The notes under the pieces are model-generated. The model ran no database searches. It was not told the origin of the DNA and was given only the letters and a program-made list of their open reading frames with translations. Positions 53,710 to 60,973 of a stretch of DNA of 64,000 nt are shown piece by piece. The position numbers and the translations under genes are program-made. The stretch's first letter is position 1; every line of letters starts with the position of its first letter. Source of the stretch: Thiogranum sp963752745 (GTDB taxonomy: Bacteria > Pseudomonadota > Gammaproteobacteria > DSM-19610); contig CAVWAK010000023.1 of NCBI GenBank assembly GCA_963752745.1, forward strand, positions 62,001-126,000, in the 5' to 3' direction.

Positions 53710-54690
53710 ATGGTTGAAACTCCACAGGCAGCACTGCGCGTTGCCTTGCTCGCTCGGGACTGCCGGCGTGGTCAATTTCGTGCGCTGTTGGAGAGCGAAG
53801 GAATAGAAGTCGTGCTTGATGGCGGCTTAAATTTTCCGCTGCCCCAATCCTGGAATGGTGCGGAGGTCCTGCTTGTGGATATGGATAGCGCTCCGAATCG
53901 TCATGAGGTGGAGAGTGTATTGCAGCAGGCCCCGGTACCGGTTCTGCTAAATGCCGGTGGTGTTGGTGAGAGCAGTATCTGGCACAGGCGACTGCTGGGC
54001 AAGTTGCAGACTCTGGCCAATCGCGCGATACCCAGCGCCCATATCAATAAAGATCGACAGCGACCGGATCTGCATCTGGTTAAGGAAGGTGGTGCGGGTG
54101 ACGAAGAGGCAATGTGGCTCGTCGTGCTGGGTGCTTCCATCGGTGGCCCAAAAGCTGTGGCGCGTTTTCTTCAGGCGCTGCCGCCGGATCTGCCCGTAGT
54201 GTTATTGCTGGCCCAGCATATTTCCGAGTCGTTTCAGGATTTGCTGGTTGAACAGCTGGATCGCTGCAGTCAGTGGCCGGTGGCACTGCTGGGTGAAAAC
54301 CAGGTAATTGATAGTGGGCAGGTTTGGCTGGTGCCCTCTGAGCGGCGTATAGAGATGGATGGCAGTGGCGAAGTCAGGCGCGCTGCAGATGGTTGGTTAT
54401 CTACCCAGAAACCAGACATTGATAACGTTCTGCAAACTGCCGCTTCTGCATTTGGCTCACGTTGCGGTGCGATTATGTTCAGTGGATTGGGCAAAGACGG
54501 GACACGCGGTTGTGAGTCGGTTTCAGAGCAGGGCGGCTTTATCTGGGCGCAGAGTGCTGAAAGTTGCGTTATCCCCAATATGCCGGAAGCGACACGTCGT
54601 TGCTGTCGGGTTGAATTTAGCGGCACGCCAGAGGAACTGGCTAAAGCCCTGGTCGGGCAGTGCCGGTTTGAGCAGGTTAGCATTAACTAG
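53710..54690 (+). CDS. chpB: CheB-type methylesterase ChpB
   Basis: This 326-residue protein should remove methyl groups from PilJ. The C-terminal methylesterase domain has the catalytic triad Ser143 (LGASIGGPKA), His170 (LLAQHIS) and Asp263 (GLGKDGTRG). The N-terminal ~120 residues resemble a receiver but lack the first acidic pair (VALLARDCRRG), so phosphorylation control is probably lost or altered. It starts four bases after chpA. Confidence 0.93.
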   Translation: MVETPQAALRVALLARDCRRGQFRALLESEGIEVVLDGGLNFPLPQSWNGAEVLLVDMDSAPNRHEVESVLQQAPVPVLLNAGGVGESSIWHRRLLGKLQTLANRAIPSAHINKDRQRPDLHLVKEGGAGDEEAMWLVVLGASIGGPKAVARFLQALPPDLPVVLLLAQHISESFQDLLVEQLDRCSQWPVALLGENQVIDSGQVWLVPSERRIEMDGSGEVRRAADGWLSTQKPDIDNVLQTAASAFGSRCGAIMFSGLGKDGTRGCESVSEQGGFIWAQSAESCVIPNMPEATRRCCRVEFSGTPEELAKALVGQCRFEQVSIN

Positions 54691-54711
54691 TTTCTAAACG
54701 GAGTTGTTATT

Positions 54712-55188
54712 ATGAATGCGGTCGTTGAATCTGTACGAAGCCTGTGGGTTCCTCTGAATGGGGTTAACCTGCTGGTGCCCAATGTCGCCATCGCGGAGGT
54801 GATTAACTATCAGCCGCTGGATCTCATACAGGACGGCCCGGAATGGTTGCTTGGCTGCTTACGCTGGCGTGACCAGGAGTTACCTGTAATCTCCATGGAA
54901 TCACTTTGTGGTCATAGCCTGCCACAGGCAGAGAACAGTGCGCGTATTTCGGTGCTTAACTCCGTGCAGGCGCACAGCGATATGCCGTTTTACGCTATGG
55001 TGACTTCTGATATTCCGCGATTGATACATGCTGATGCAGATGCGCTGGGTGAATCCCTGGCATCCATTCGCACGCTACCGAACAGTGTTACTGACTGTGT
55101 GCAGATCGGTAGTGAAGAAGCACTGATACCGGACCTGGATATTGTCCAGACTGTTGTTGCTTCTGCCTGGAAAAAATTACGCCGCTAG
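54712..55188 (+). CDS. chpC: CheW-like protein ChpC
   Basis: This 158-residue protein with a single CheW-like domain (VPLNGVNLLVPNVAIAEVIN ... WLLGCLRWRDQELPVISME) closes the pil-chp operon. In Pseudomonas ChpC is a second adaptor that may connect other receptors to ChpA. It is convergent with rsmE, 12 bases apart, and no clear terminator is visible. Confidence 0.9.
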   Translation: MNAVVESVRSLWVPLNGVNLLVPNVAIAEVINYQPLDLIQDGPEWLLGCLRWRDQELPVISMESLCGHSLPQAENSARISVLNSVQAHSDMPFYAMVTSDIPRLIHADADALGESLASIRTLPNSVTDCVQIGSEEALIPDLDIVQTVVASAWKKLRR

Positions 55189-55200
55189 AGCCGGATCAGT

Positions 55201-55932
55201 TCAGGACAGGTCGCCCCATAGCGTCTGCATCGCTGCCAGTATTGCAAGGGTGGCGGTTTCAGTTCGCAATATGCGCGGACCAAGTTTCACGCGACTAAAT
55301 CCAGCTTCCACAGCTTGTTCTATTTCGCTTGCTTCGAGGCCGCCTTCCGGGCCGATCAATACACGCGCTTGCTGCACGGGCCTGATATCGGTCAAAACCT
55401 TTTCCGCATCAGGATCAAGGACGAGACGGGTTTCGTTTTCAGTGCGAGTGCTCAGCCATTCCGGCAGGCTGCAGGCGGGATCTAGCGATGGTAGCTGTGA
55501 ACGACCGGACTGCTCACAGGCTGATACTACAATCCCTTCCCAGTGTGAAAGACGCTTGGCAAGGCGCTTTCCATCCAGTTGAACCTGTGACCGTCTGGTC
55601 CATAACGGCGTTATGGCTTGTACGCCGAGTTCGACAGATTTCTGCATAACCAGGTCCATGCGCTCACCGCGGGAAATGCCCTGGCCGATATGGATGCGCA
55701 GGCGGGATTCCCGGAGTGGCTCTTGTGCGCTTGCAATATGTACGCGTGCTAACTTGCCTTCGTTACCCTCATACACGGCCTGGTATTCCCGGCCGTCACC
55801 ATTGAATAGCAAAACCGTGCTGCCGGGCTTGCTACGTAGTACGCGTATCAGGTGGTGGCTTGGCGTCTGTTCCAGCAGCACCAACTGATCCTTGTGCAAC
55901 GCCTGGTTTGTATAAAAACGGGGGGTGCGCAT
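55201..55932 (-). CDS. rsmE: 16S rRNA (uracil1498-N3)-methyltransferase
   Basis: This 243-residue SPOUT methyltransferase has an N-terminal PUA-like region (MRTPRFYTNQAL...HHLIRVLRSKPGS) and the knotted C-terminal core with LIGPEGGLEASEIEQA and LGPRILRTETATLAIL. It methylates U1498 in the 30S decoding site. It lies 37 bases downstream of metF on the same strand and may be cotranscribed. Confidence 0.97.
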   Translation of the reverse strand: MRTPRFYTNQALHKDQLVLLEQTPSHHLIRVLRSKPGSTVLLFNGDGREYQAVYEGNEGKLARVHIASAQEPLRESRLRIHIGQGISRGERMDLVMQKSVELGVQAITPLWTRRSQVQLDGKRLAKRLSHWEGIVVSACEQSGRSQLPSLDPACSLPEWLSTRTENETRLVLDPDAEKVLTDIRPVQQARVLIGPEGGLEASEIEQAVEAGFSRVKLGPRILRTETATLAILAAMQTLWGDLS

Positions 55933-55969
55933 GGACTAATCGTTCGGCAGCTTGTTGTAGCCTGGTGAG

Positions 55970-56827
55970 TTAGTCGGCATCCAGGCCGAGGTTTTGCCAA
56001 AGCGCCGTAGTGGGCCCCGCCTGATTCATGGTGTAGAAATGCAGGCCGGGTGCACCGGCATCAAGCAGGGTGCGGCACATCTGGGTGATCACGTCTTCAC
56101 CAAATGCGCGGATCGATGCACGGTCATCGCCGAACCCCTCCAGTCGTTTGCGAATCCAGCGAGGTATTTCAGCGCCACACATATCAGAAAATCTTGCCAG
56201 TTGGGTGTAATTGGTAATGGGCATGATGCCGGGAACAATTGGCAGGGATAAGCCTCGCTTTTCGATTTGTTCGACAAACTTGAAGTAGGCGTCAGCATTA
56301 AAGAAATACTGTGTAATAGCACTATCAGCTCCAGCTTCGACTTTTTTCTGGAAGTTGTCCATATCTGCTTCAGCGCTGATTGCCTGGGGATGAAATTCCG
56401 GATAGGCAGCCACTTCAATATGAAAGTGGTCGCCGGTTTCTTCGCGGATGAATTCAACCAGCTCATTGGCATAACGGAATTCACCCGGTTGAACCATGCC
56501 GGACGGAATGTCGCCACGTAATGCTACGATATGCCGGATCCCTTCATTTTTGTAGAGCGACAGAATGTCACGAATGCTGTCACGAGTGGATGCTACGCAC
56601 GACAGGTGCGGTGCGGCTTCGATACCGGAATTGCGCTGAATTTCGCTGACGGTGTCAAAGGTACGCTCCCGGGTGGAGCCGCCTGCGCCGAAAGTTACCG
56701 AGAAGAAGCGTGGTTTTAGTCTGGCCAGCTGATCACGTGTAGTACGAAGTTTTTCTGCACCCTCATCAGTTTTGGGTGGAAAAAATTCACAGCTGTAGAC
56801 AGGTGAGTATTGTTTTTGTGTTTCCAT
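55970..56827 (-). CDS. metF: Methylenetetrahydrofolate reductase
   Basis: This FAD enzyme makes 5-methyltetrahydrofolate for methionine synthesis. The 285-residue protein has SCEFFPPKTDEGAEKL, VTFGAGGSTRERT, HIVALRGDIPSG and the PGIMPITNYTQL motif. It follows ahcY on the minus strand by ~98 bases, a spacer with a strong hairpin and a good -10 box, so it may also have its own promoter. With metK and ahcY it forms a methyl-cycle block. Confidence 0.98.
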   Translation of the reverse strand: METQKQYSPVYSCEFFPPKTDEGAEKLRTTRDQLARLKPRFFSVTFGAGGSTRERTFDTVSEIQRNSGIEAAPHLSCVASTRDSIRDILSLYKNEGIRHIVALRGDIPSGMVQPGEFRYANELVEFIREETGDHFHIEVAAYPEFHPQAISAEADMDNFQKKVEAGADSAITQYFFNADAYFKFVEQIEKRGLSLPIVPGIMPITNYTQLARFSDMCGAEIPRWIRKRLEGFGDDRASIRAFGEDVITQMCRTLLDAGAPGLHFYTMNQAGPTTALWQNLGLDAD

Positions 56828-56857
56828 AACAGTGTGCTGTATCCAGGGTGTGCCAGA

Positions 56858-56863
56858 ATTATA
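56858..56863 (-). promoter_or_regulatory. Candidate -10 element for metF
   Basis: A perfect TATAAT on the minus strand lies about 30 bases before the metF start. No good -35 is present at the right distance, so an activator or extended contacts would be needed. Confidence 0.4.
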
Positions 56864-56877
56864 CTACACGCAGTACG

Positions 56878-56911
56878 CCGGCGACCCGTTGGATTTTCCT
56901 CCGGGTCGCCG
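56878..56911 (-). terminator. Hairpin in the ahcY-metF spacer
   Basis: CGGCGACCCG and CGGGTCGCCG form a perfect ten-pair stem with a 14-base loop, about 15 bases after the ahcY stop. No T run follows, so it may protect the mRNA 3' end or reduce readthrough rather than terminate fully. Confidence 0.45.
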
Positions 56912-56925
56912 ATCCTGGTCTTTAC

Positions 56926-58344
56926 CTAGTAGCGGTAGTGATCCGGCTTGTAAGGGCCGTCTATCTTGAGGCCGAGGTAGTCAGCCTGTTCCGGGGTAAG
57001 TGTTGTCAGCTGGGCGCCGATTTTTGTCAGGTGCAGTCGCGCGACCTTTTCATCCAGGTGTTTGGGCAGTACAAAAACTTCGTTCTTGTAGGCGCCCGAG
57101 TTGGCGAACAGTTCCATCTGTGCCATTACCTGGTTGGTGAACGAAGCGGACATGACAAAGCTTGGGTGACCGGTAGCACAGCCCAGGTTAACGAGGCGCC
57201 CCTTTGCCAGCACGATAATTTTCTTGCCGTCGGGAAAGATGACGTGATCGACCTGTGGTTTGATTTCTTCCCACTGATATTTCTCGAGCGAAGCGATATC
57301 GATTTCGGAATCAAAGTGGCCGATGTTGCAGACAATGGCCTCATTTTTCATGGCGGCCATGTGGTCGTGGTTGATGACGGATAAGTTGCCGGTAGTGGTG
57401 ACAAAAATATCACCAACAGCAGCAGCTTCTTCCATGGTGACAACACGGTAGCCCTCCATGGAGGCCTGCAGTGCACAGATGGGATCAATTTCTGTCACCA
57501 GTACCGTGGCGCCCATGCCGCGATACGCCTGTGCGCAACCCTTGCCGACATCACCATAACCGAGGACGACGCAGATCTTGCCGGCAATCATGACGTCGGT
57601 TGCACGCTTGATGCCGTCAAGCAGTGATTCGCGGCAGCCGTACAGGTTGTCGAACTTGGACTTGGTTACCGAATCGTTGACATTCATGGCGGGGAACAGC
57701 AGCTCACCGTCTTCCTGCATCTGGTAGAGGCGGTGCACGCCGGTGGTGGTTTCCTCGGTAACACCTTTAACACTGTCTGCCATCTTCTGCCAGTAACCGG
57801 GGTTGGATTCCAGTGTGCGCTTCAAGACATCGAGTATGGCTACCCATTCTTCGTTGTCACCGGCTTTGGCAGCCGGAACAGCACCGGCTTTTTCGAATTC
57901 GACGCCCTTGTGCAGTAACAGGGTGGCGTCGCCGCCATCGTCGAGGATCATGTTAGGCATACCACCGTCCGGCCAGCTCAGTGCCTGTTCGGTGCACCAC
58001 CAGTATTCTTCGATGGTTTCACCCTTCCAGGCAAATACGGGGACGCCGGAAGCGGCAATGGCTGCAGCGGCATGATCCTGGGTTGAGAAGATATTGCAGG
58101 ACGCCCAGCGGACTTCAGCGCCCAGCTCGACCAGTGTTTCTATCAGTACAGCCGTCTGGATGGTCATGTGCAGACTGCCGGTAATGCGCGCGCCCTTGAG
58201 TGGCTTCTGCGTACCGAACTCTTCGCGCAGCGCCATCAGGCCGGGCATTTCGACTTCGGCAATAGCGATTTCCTTGCGGCCCCAATCGGCCAGGTTAATA
58301 TCTGCGATTTTGTAATCGGCGGAAGAATCTAGAACAGCGTTCAT
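56926..58344 (-). CDS. ahcY: Adenosylhomocysteinase (SAH hydrolase)
   Basis: It splits S-adenosylhomocysteine to adenosine and homocysteine with bound NAD. At 472 residues it is the long form with the ~40-residue insertion found in proteobacteria. Motifs: GSLHMTIQTAVLIETLVELG, NVNDSVTKSKFDN, the NAD loop GYGDVGKGCAQA, and the C-terminal DHYRY. A SAH riboswitch and a sigma-70 promoter lie directly upstream, so accumulation of the substrate should raise expression. Confidence 0.98.
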   Translation of the reverse strand: MNAVLDSSADYKIADINLADWGRKEIAIAEVEMPGLMALREEFGTQKPLKGARITGSLHMTIQTAVLIETLVELGAEVRWASCNIFSTQDHAAAAIAASGVPVFAWKGETIEEYWWCTEQALSWPDGGMPNMILDDGGDATLLLHKGVEFEKAGAVPAAKAGDNEEWVAILDVLKRTLESNPGYWQKMADSVKGVTEETTTGVHRLYQMQEDGELLFPAMNVNDSVTKSKFDNLYGCRESLLDGIKRATDVMIAGKICVVLGYGDVGKGCAQAYRGMGATVLVTEIDPICALQASMEGYRVVTMEEAAAVGDIFVTTTGNLSVINHDHMAAMKNEAIVCNIGHFDSEIDIASLEKYQWEEIKPQVDHVIFPDGKKIIVLAKGRLVNLGCATGHPSFVMSASFTNQVMAQMELFANSGAYKNEVFVLPKHLDEKVARLHLTKIGAQLTTLTPEQADYLGLKIDGPYKPDHYRY

Positions 58345-58365
58345 GGTTCATCTCCAGTAAAACAA

Positions 58366-58443
58366 AGATGAGCGCCGTTGTTTTGAAGCGCTGGTTTCTC
58401 TGAGCCTGACGGGTCGATCCCGCTGCAGCGCCCCTCAGAGAAC
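58366..58443 (-). ncRNA. SAH riboswitch upstream of ahcY
   Basis: The minus-strand leader contains, in order, CTCTGAGGGGCGCTGCAGCG, a GGG...CCC variable hairpin, TCAGGCTCAGAG and AACGGCGCTCATC. CTCTGAG pairs with CTCAGAG, and GGGCGCT/AGCGCT-type segments can form the pseudoknot with CGGCGCTC. These blocks match the known ahcY riboswitch consensus, which turns expression on when S-adenosylhomocysteine binds. It ends about 20 bases before the ahcY ATG, so the ribosome site (GGAGATG) is within reach of control. Confidence 0.92.
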
Positions 58444-58464
58444 ACAGCAAATTTGTTAGCTGCG

Positions 58465-58493
58465 ATTATCTCCGATTCGACAGCTGACGCCAA
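58465..58493 (-). promoter_or_regulatory. Sigma-70 promoter for the SAH riboswitch-ahcY transcript
   Basis: On the minus strand TTGGCG (58488-58493) and GATAAT (58465-58470) are 17 bases apart. The predicted start lies ~15-20 bases before the riboswitch, so ahcY has its own transcript in addition to any readthrough from metK. Confidence 0.65.
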
Positions 58494-58534
58494 GTTTGAA
58501 TAACCCCTGGGCACCTGCCTGCGGGGTTAAACTT
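58492..58534 (-). terminator. Hairpin downstream of metK
   Basis: Nested arms AAGTTT/AAACTT and AACCCC/GGGGTT, with a short bulge, form a stem directly after the metK stop and before the ahcY promoter. There is no T run, so termination strength is uncertain. Confidence 0.4.
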
Positions 58535-58537
58535 ACA

Positions 58538-59704
58538 CTAAACGCCAGCGTCAGCCCGAAGCGTTTCGGCTTTGTCGGTTTTTTCCCAGGTAAAGCCTTC
58601 GTGTTCGCGGCCAAAATGCCCGTAAGCAGCGGTTTTCCGGTACTTAATCTTGTCTGTGTTGAGCAGGTCCAGCATTTTCAGGATGCCGTAGGGACGCAGA
58701 TCGAAATGTTCGCGGACCAGTTCGGTGATGCGGCCATCGTCGATTTTCCCGGTGCCGAAGGTGTCTACCATGATGGAGGTCGGTTCCGCCACGCCAATGG
58801 CGTAGGACACCTGTATTTCGCAACGCTCTGCCAGACCTGCAGCGACAATATTCTTGGCCACATAACGGCCTGCATAGGCGGCCGAGCGATCCACCTTGGA
58901 CGGATCCTTGCCGGAAAAAGCACCGCCGCCGTGACGTGCTGCACCGCCGTAGGTGTCGACAATGATTTTTCGTCCGGTGAGGCCGGCATCGCCCATCGGG
59001 CCGCCAATCACAAAGGCGCCGGTCGGGTTTATGTGATACTTGGTGTTGCTGTCAAGCCATTCGCTGGGCAGTACGGGTTTAATAATGTGTTCCATCACGG
59101 CTTCTTCCAGTTCATTGTGATCAATATCAGGCGCGTGCTGGGTGGAGAGCACCACGGCGTCGATACCGACCGGCTTGTTATCCTTATAGCGGAACGTGAC
59201 CTGGCTCTTTGCGTCTGGACGCAACCAGCTGAGCGTTCCATCGCGGCGCATTTCAGACTGGCGGTGCACCAGTCGGTGTGAATAAGTGATCGGAGCAGGC
59301 ATCAGCACATCTGTTTCGCTGGTGGCGTAGCCAAACATCAATCCCTGGTCGCCGGCACCCTGGTCTTCGGGTTTGGCTCGGTCTACACCCTGGTTGATAT
59401 CCGGTGACTGCACGCCCAACGCGGTCAGTACTGCGCAGGTTTCATAGTCAAAACCCATCTCTGAACTGGTATAGCCAATGTCCTTGATGGTCTCGCGCAT
59501 CACGGCTTCATAATCCGGCTTGGCGGTGGTGGTAATTTCGCCAGCTACCATCACCATGCCGGTTTTGAATAGCGTTTCACAGGCGACACGGGCGTGGGGA
59601 TCTTCGGCAAGTATTGCGTCGAGTACGGCATCCGAGACCTGGTCGGCCATTTTGTCCGGGTGTCCCTCTGAGACAGATTCTGAAGTAAACAGGTGTTCGT
59701 TCAT
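58538..59704 (-). CDS. metK: S-adenosylmethionine synthetase
   Basis: It makes SAM from methionine and ATP. The 388-residue protein has FTSESVSEGHPDKMADQVSD, the GAGDQGLMFGYA loop, the FVIGGPMGDAGLTGRKIIVD and GGGAFSGKDPSKVDRSAAYA phosphate loops. The leader carries a SAM-II-like aptamer followed by an intrinsic terminator 18 bases before the ATG, implying feedback by SAM. GAGGA lies seven bases before the start. ahcY and metF follow on the same strand. Confidence 0.98.
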   Translation of the reverse strand: MNEHLFTSESVSEGHPDKMADQVSDAVLDAILAEDPHARVACETLFKTGMVMVAGEITTTAKPDYEAVMRETIKDIGYTSSEMGFDYETCAVLTALGVQSPDINQGVDRAKPEDQGAGDQGLMFGYATSETDVLMPAPITYSHRLVHRQSEMRRDGTLSWLRPDAKSQVTFRYKDNKPVGIDAVVLSTQHAPDIDHNELEEAVMEHIIKPVLPSEWLDSNTKYHINPTGAFVIGGPMGDAGLTGRKIIVDTYGGAARHGGGAFSGKDPSKVDRSAAYAGRYVAKNIVAAGLAERCEIQVSYAIGVAEPTSIMVDTFGTGKIDDGRITELVREHFDLRPYGILKMLDLLNTDKIKYRKTAAYGHFGREHEGFTWEKTDKAETLRADAGV

Positions 59705-59721
59705 TGTTGCGTCCTCGAAAA

Positions 59722-59756
59722 TAAAAAAACCCGCCTGAACAGAGCCCAGGCGGGTT
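59722..59756 (-). terminator. Intrinsic terminator in the metK leader
   Basis: On the minus strand AACCCGCCTG and CAGGCGGGTT pair perfectly around a nine-base loop, and the stem is followed by seven T residues. It lies between the predicted promoter and the metK ribosome site, so it can only act as an attenuator of metK itself. A GCGGG in the upstream aptamer can pair with CCCGC of the 5' arm. Confidence 0.9.
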
Positions 59757-59771
59757 TATATAAATCGATTG

Positions 59772-59829
59772 CCTCGCTTTAGCCGTATTTATTGAGCGCC
59801 CGCAATCTGAACTCAAATCGGCGCTATCC
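59772..59829 (-). ncRNA. SAM-II-like riboswitch upstream of metK
   Basis: The minus-strand leader shows the ordered blocks AGCGCC, GATTT, ATTGC, GGCGCT, AATAAAT and GCTAAA. AGCGCC pairs with GGCGCT, enclosing the GATTT and ATTGC blocks. AATAAAT follows the stem immediately, and GCTAAA comes three bases later. Block order and spacing match the SAM-II (SAM-alpha) aptamer, a compact pseudoknot. The predicted transcription start is at its first bases, and a terminator follows 15 bases after it. Binding of SAM would be expected to lower metK expression. Confidence 0.87.
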
Positions 59830-59833
59830 GTGC

Positions 59834-59863
59834 ATTCTAGGGCAGTCATCACCTGGCAGTCAA
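59834..59863 (-). promoter_or_regulatory. Sigma-70 promoter for metK
   Basis: On the minus strand TTGACT (59858-59863) and TAGAAT (59834-59839) are 18 bases apart. Transcription would start near 59827, exactly at the 5' edge of the SAM-II-like aptamer. Confidence 0.8.
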
Positions 59864-60087
59864 TAAATGCGAAATGTAACCCTGGGCTGATTGAGCTAAA
59901 AACTACCTGAGCAACAGCATTGAAAATAATATATTACTTCATATTCAATTGCTTGTGATAATTTCTGCGTCTTGGTGTTTCAGTTAATCGGCATCTTCTG
60001 GGCCGCCGGCATACATAAGCAGTAGTTAATCGACAGAATGCGCTTAAACTACGCGCTTTCTGACTTCCTGAAATAAAGGCTAGTGTT
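59864..60087. other. Remaining divergent spacer between metK and the thioredoxin-like gene
   Basis: The metK side of this 383-base gap is explained by promoter, aptamer and terminator. The rest is AT-rich and should carry the promoter of the plus-strand gene. I see no gene in it. Confidence 0.6.
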
Positions 60088-60651
60088 ATGGTTTCTCTGG
60101 AAACACCGGTGTGTGACTTTGGTGTAGCGGCAGTTGATTTTGAATTGCCCGGCGTCGATGGGCGTGTATGGACTCTGGAGCAATGTCGCGGTGACAAGGG
60201 ACTGCTGGTGATGTTTATCTGCAATCACTGTCCCTACGTCAAGGCCATTCTGGATCGTCTGGTGCGCGATACCCGTGAGTTGCAGGACTTCGGTATAAAT
60301 AGCGTTGCGATTATGTCGAATGATCCCAGTGAGTACGCCGAGGATTCGTTCGAGAATATGCAGCGCGTGGCTGAGCGGGCCGAATTTGGCTTCCCCTATC
60401 TGTTGGACGAGACCCAGCAGATCGCCAAAGCTTACGGCGCAGTTTGTACCCCCGATTTTTTTGGTTATAACTCGGACCTGCAACTACAGTACCGCGGGCG
60501 ACTGGATGCCAGCCACAAGCAGGCGGCGCCTGCCGATGCCCGTCGGGAGCTTTTCGAGGCAATGAGTGCTGTGGCAAGGACGGGGCGTGGTCCTGCGGAG
60601 CAAGTCCCCAGCATGGGATGCTCCATTAAATGGCTTGATGCTACGGACTGA
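60088..60651 (+). CDS. Thioredoxin-fold redoxin (peroxiredoxin-like)
   Basis: This 187-residue protein has an AhpC/TSA-like thioredoxin fold. The active-site segment is FICNHCPYVKAI, a CxxC motif typical of a widespread thioredoxin family annotated as peroxiredoxin-like. The C-terminal EQVPSMGCSIKWL, with another cysteine, is also family-typical. There is no signal peptide, so it is cytoplasmic. Its exact substrate is unknown. A strong terminator follows. Confidence 0.88.
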   Translation: MVSLETPVCDFGVAAVDFELPGVDGRVWTLEQCRGDKGLLVMFICNHCPYVKAILDRLVRDTRELQDFGINSVAIMSNDPSEYAEDSFENMQRVAERAEFGFPYLLDETQQIAKAYGAVCTPDFFGYNSDLQLQYRGRLDASHKQAAPADARRELFEAMSAVARTGRGPAEQVPSMGCSIKWLDATD

Positions 60652-60684
60652 CGTTTTTTCTATACATATATAAGGTGTACTTGG

Positions 60685-60713
60685 GCCTCTGGACGACCGT
60701 CCAGAGGCTTTTT
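60685..60713 (+). terminator. Intrinsic terminator after the thioredoxin-like gene
   Basis: GCCTCTGGACG and CGTCCAGAGGC form an eleven-pair stem with a two-base centre (effectively a four-base loop), followed by five T residues. Confidence 0.93.
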
Positions 60714-60973
60714 GGGCTCAAAATGGTGCAGTCGTCAATTCCTTGTCGTTAATAGAAAACAACGGTTGCTCCCTGTTGCCATCTGGTAGAGAATGGCGCG
60801 CTCGAAATTGCCTGCCTGTCCAGATTGCTCTGTGAGTGAACTGGGCGGTCTGACGCCAGACCCGGCCCGGCATATAACACAATTATTGGGTGGCTCAGCG
60901 CGGTATCCGTGCGGGGGCCGCCTTTGCCGTCGTCAAGCGGCTTACAGATTTAAAACACTGACAGGAGACAGCA
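60714..60973. other. tkt upstream region
   Basis: After the terminator, 260 bases precede tkt. AGGAG lies eight bases before the tkt ATG. A short open frame from 60793 has no recognisable protein and no ribosome site. I see no clear promoter or riboswitch. Confidence 0.55.

Noticed and set aside
58496..59281. Long open frame on the plus strand opposite metK
   Set aside because: It mirrors the conserved metK coding sequence and its translation resembles no protein I recognise.
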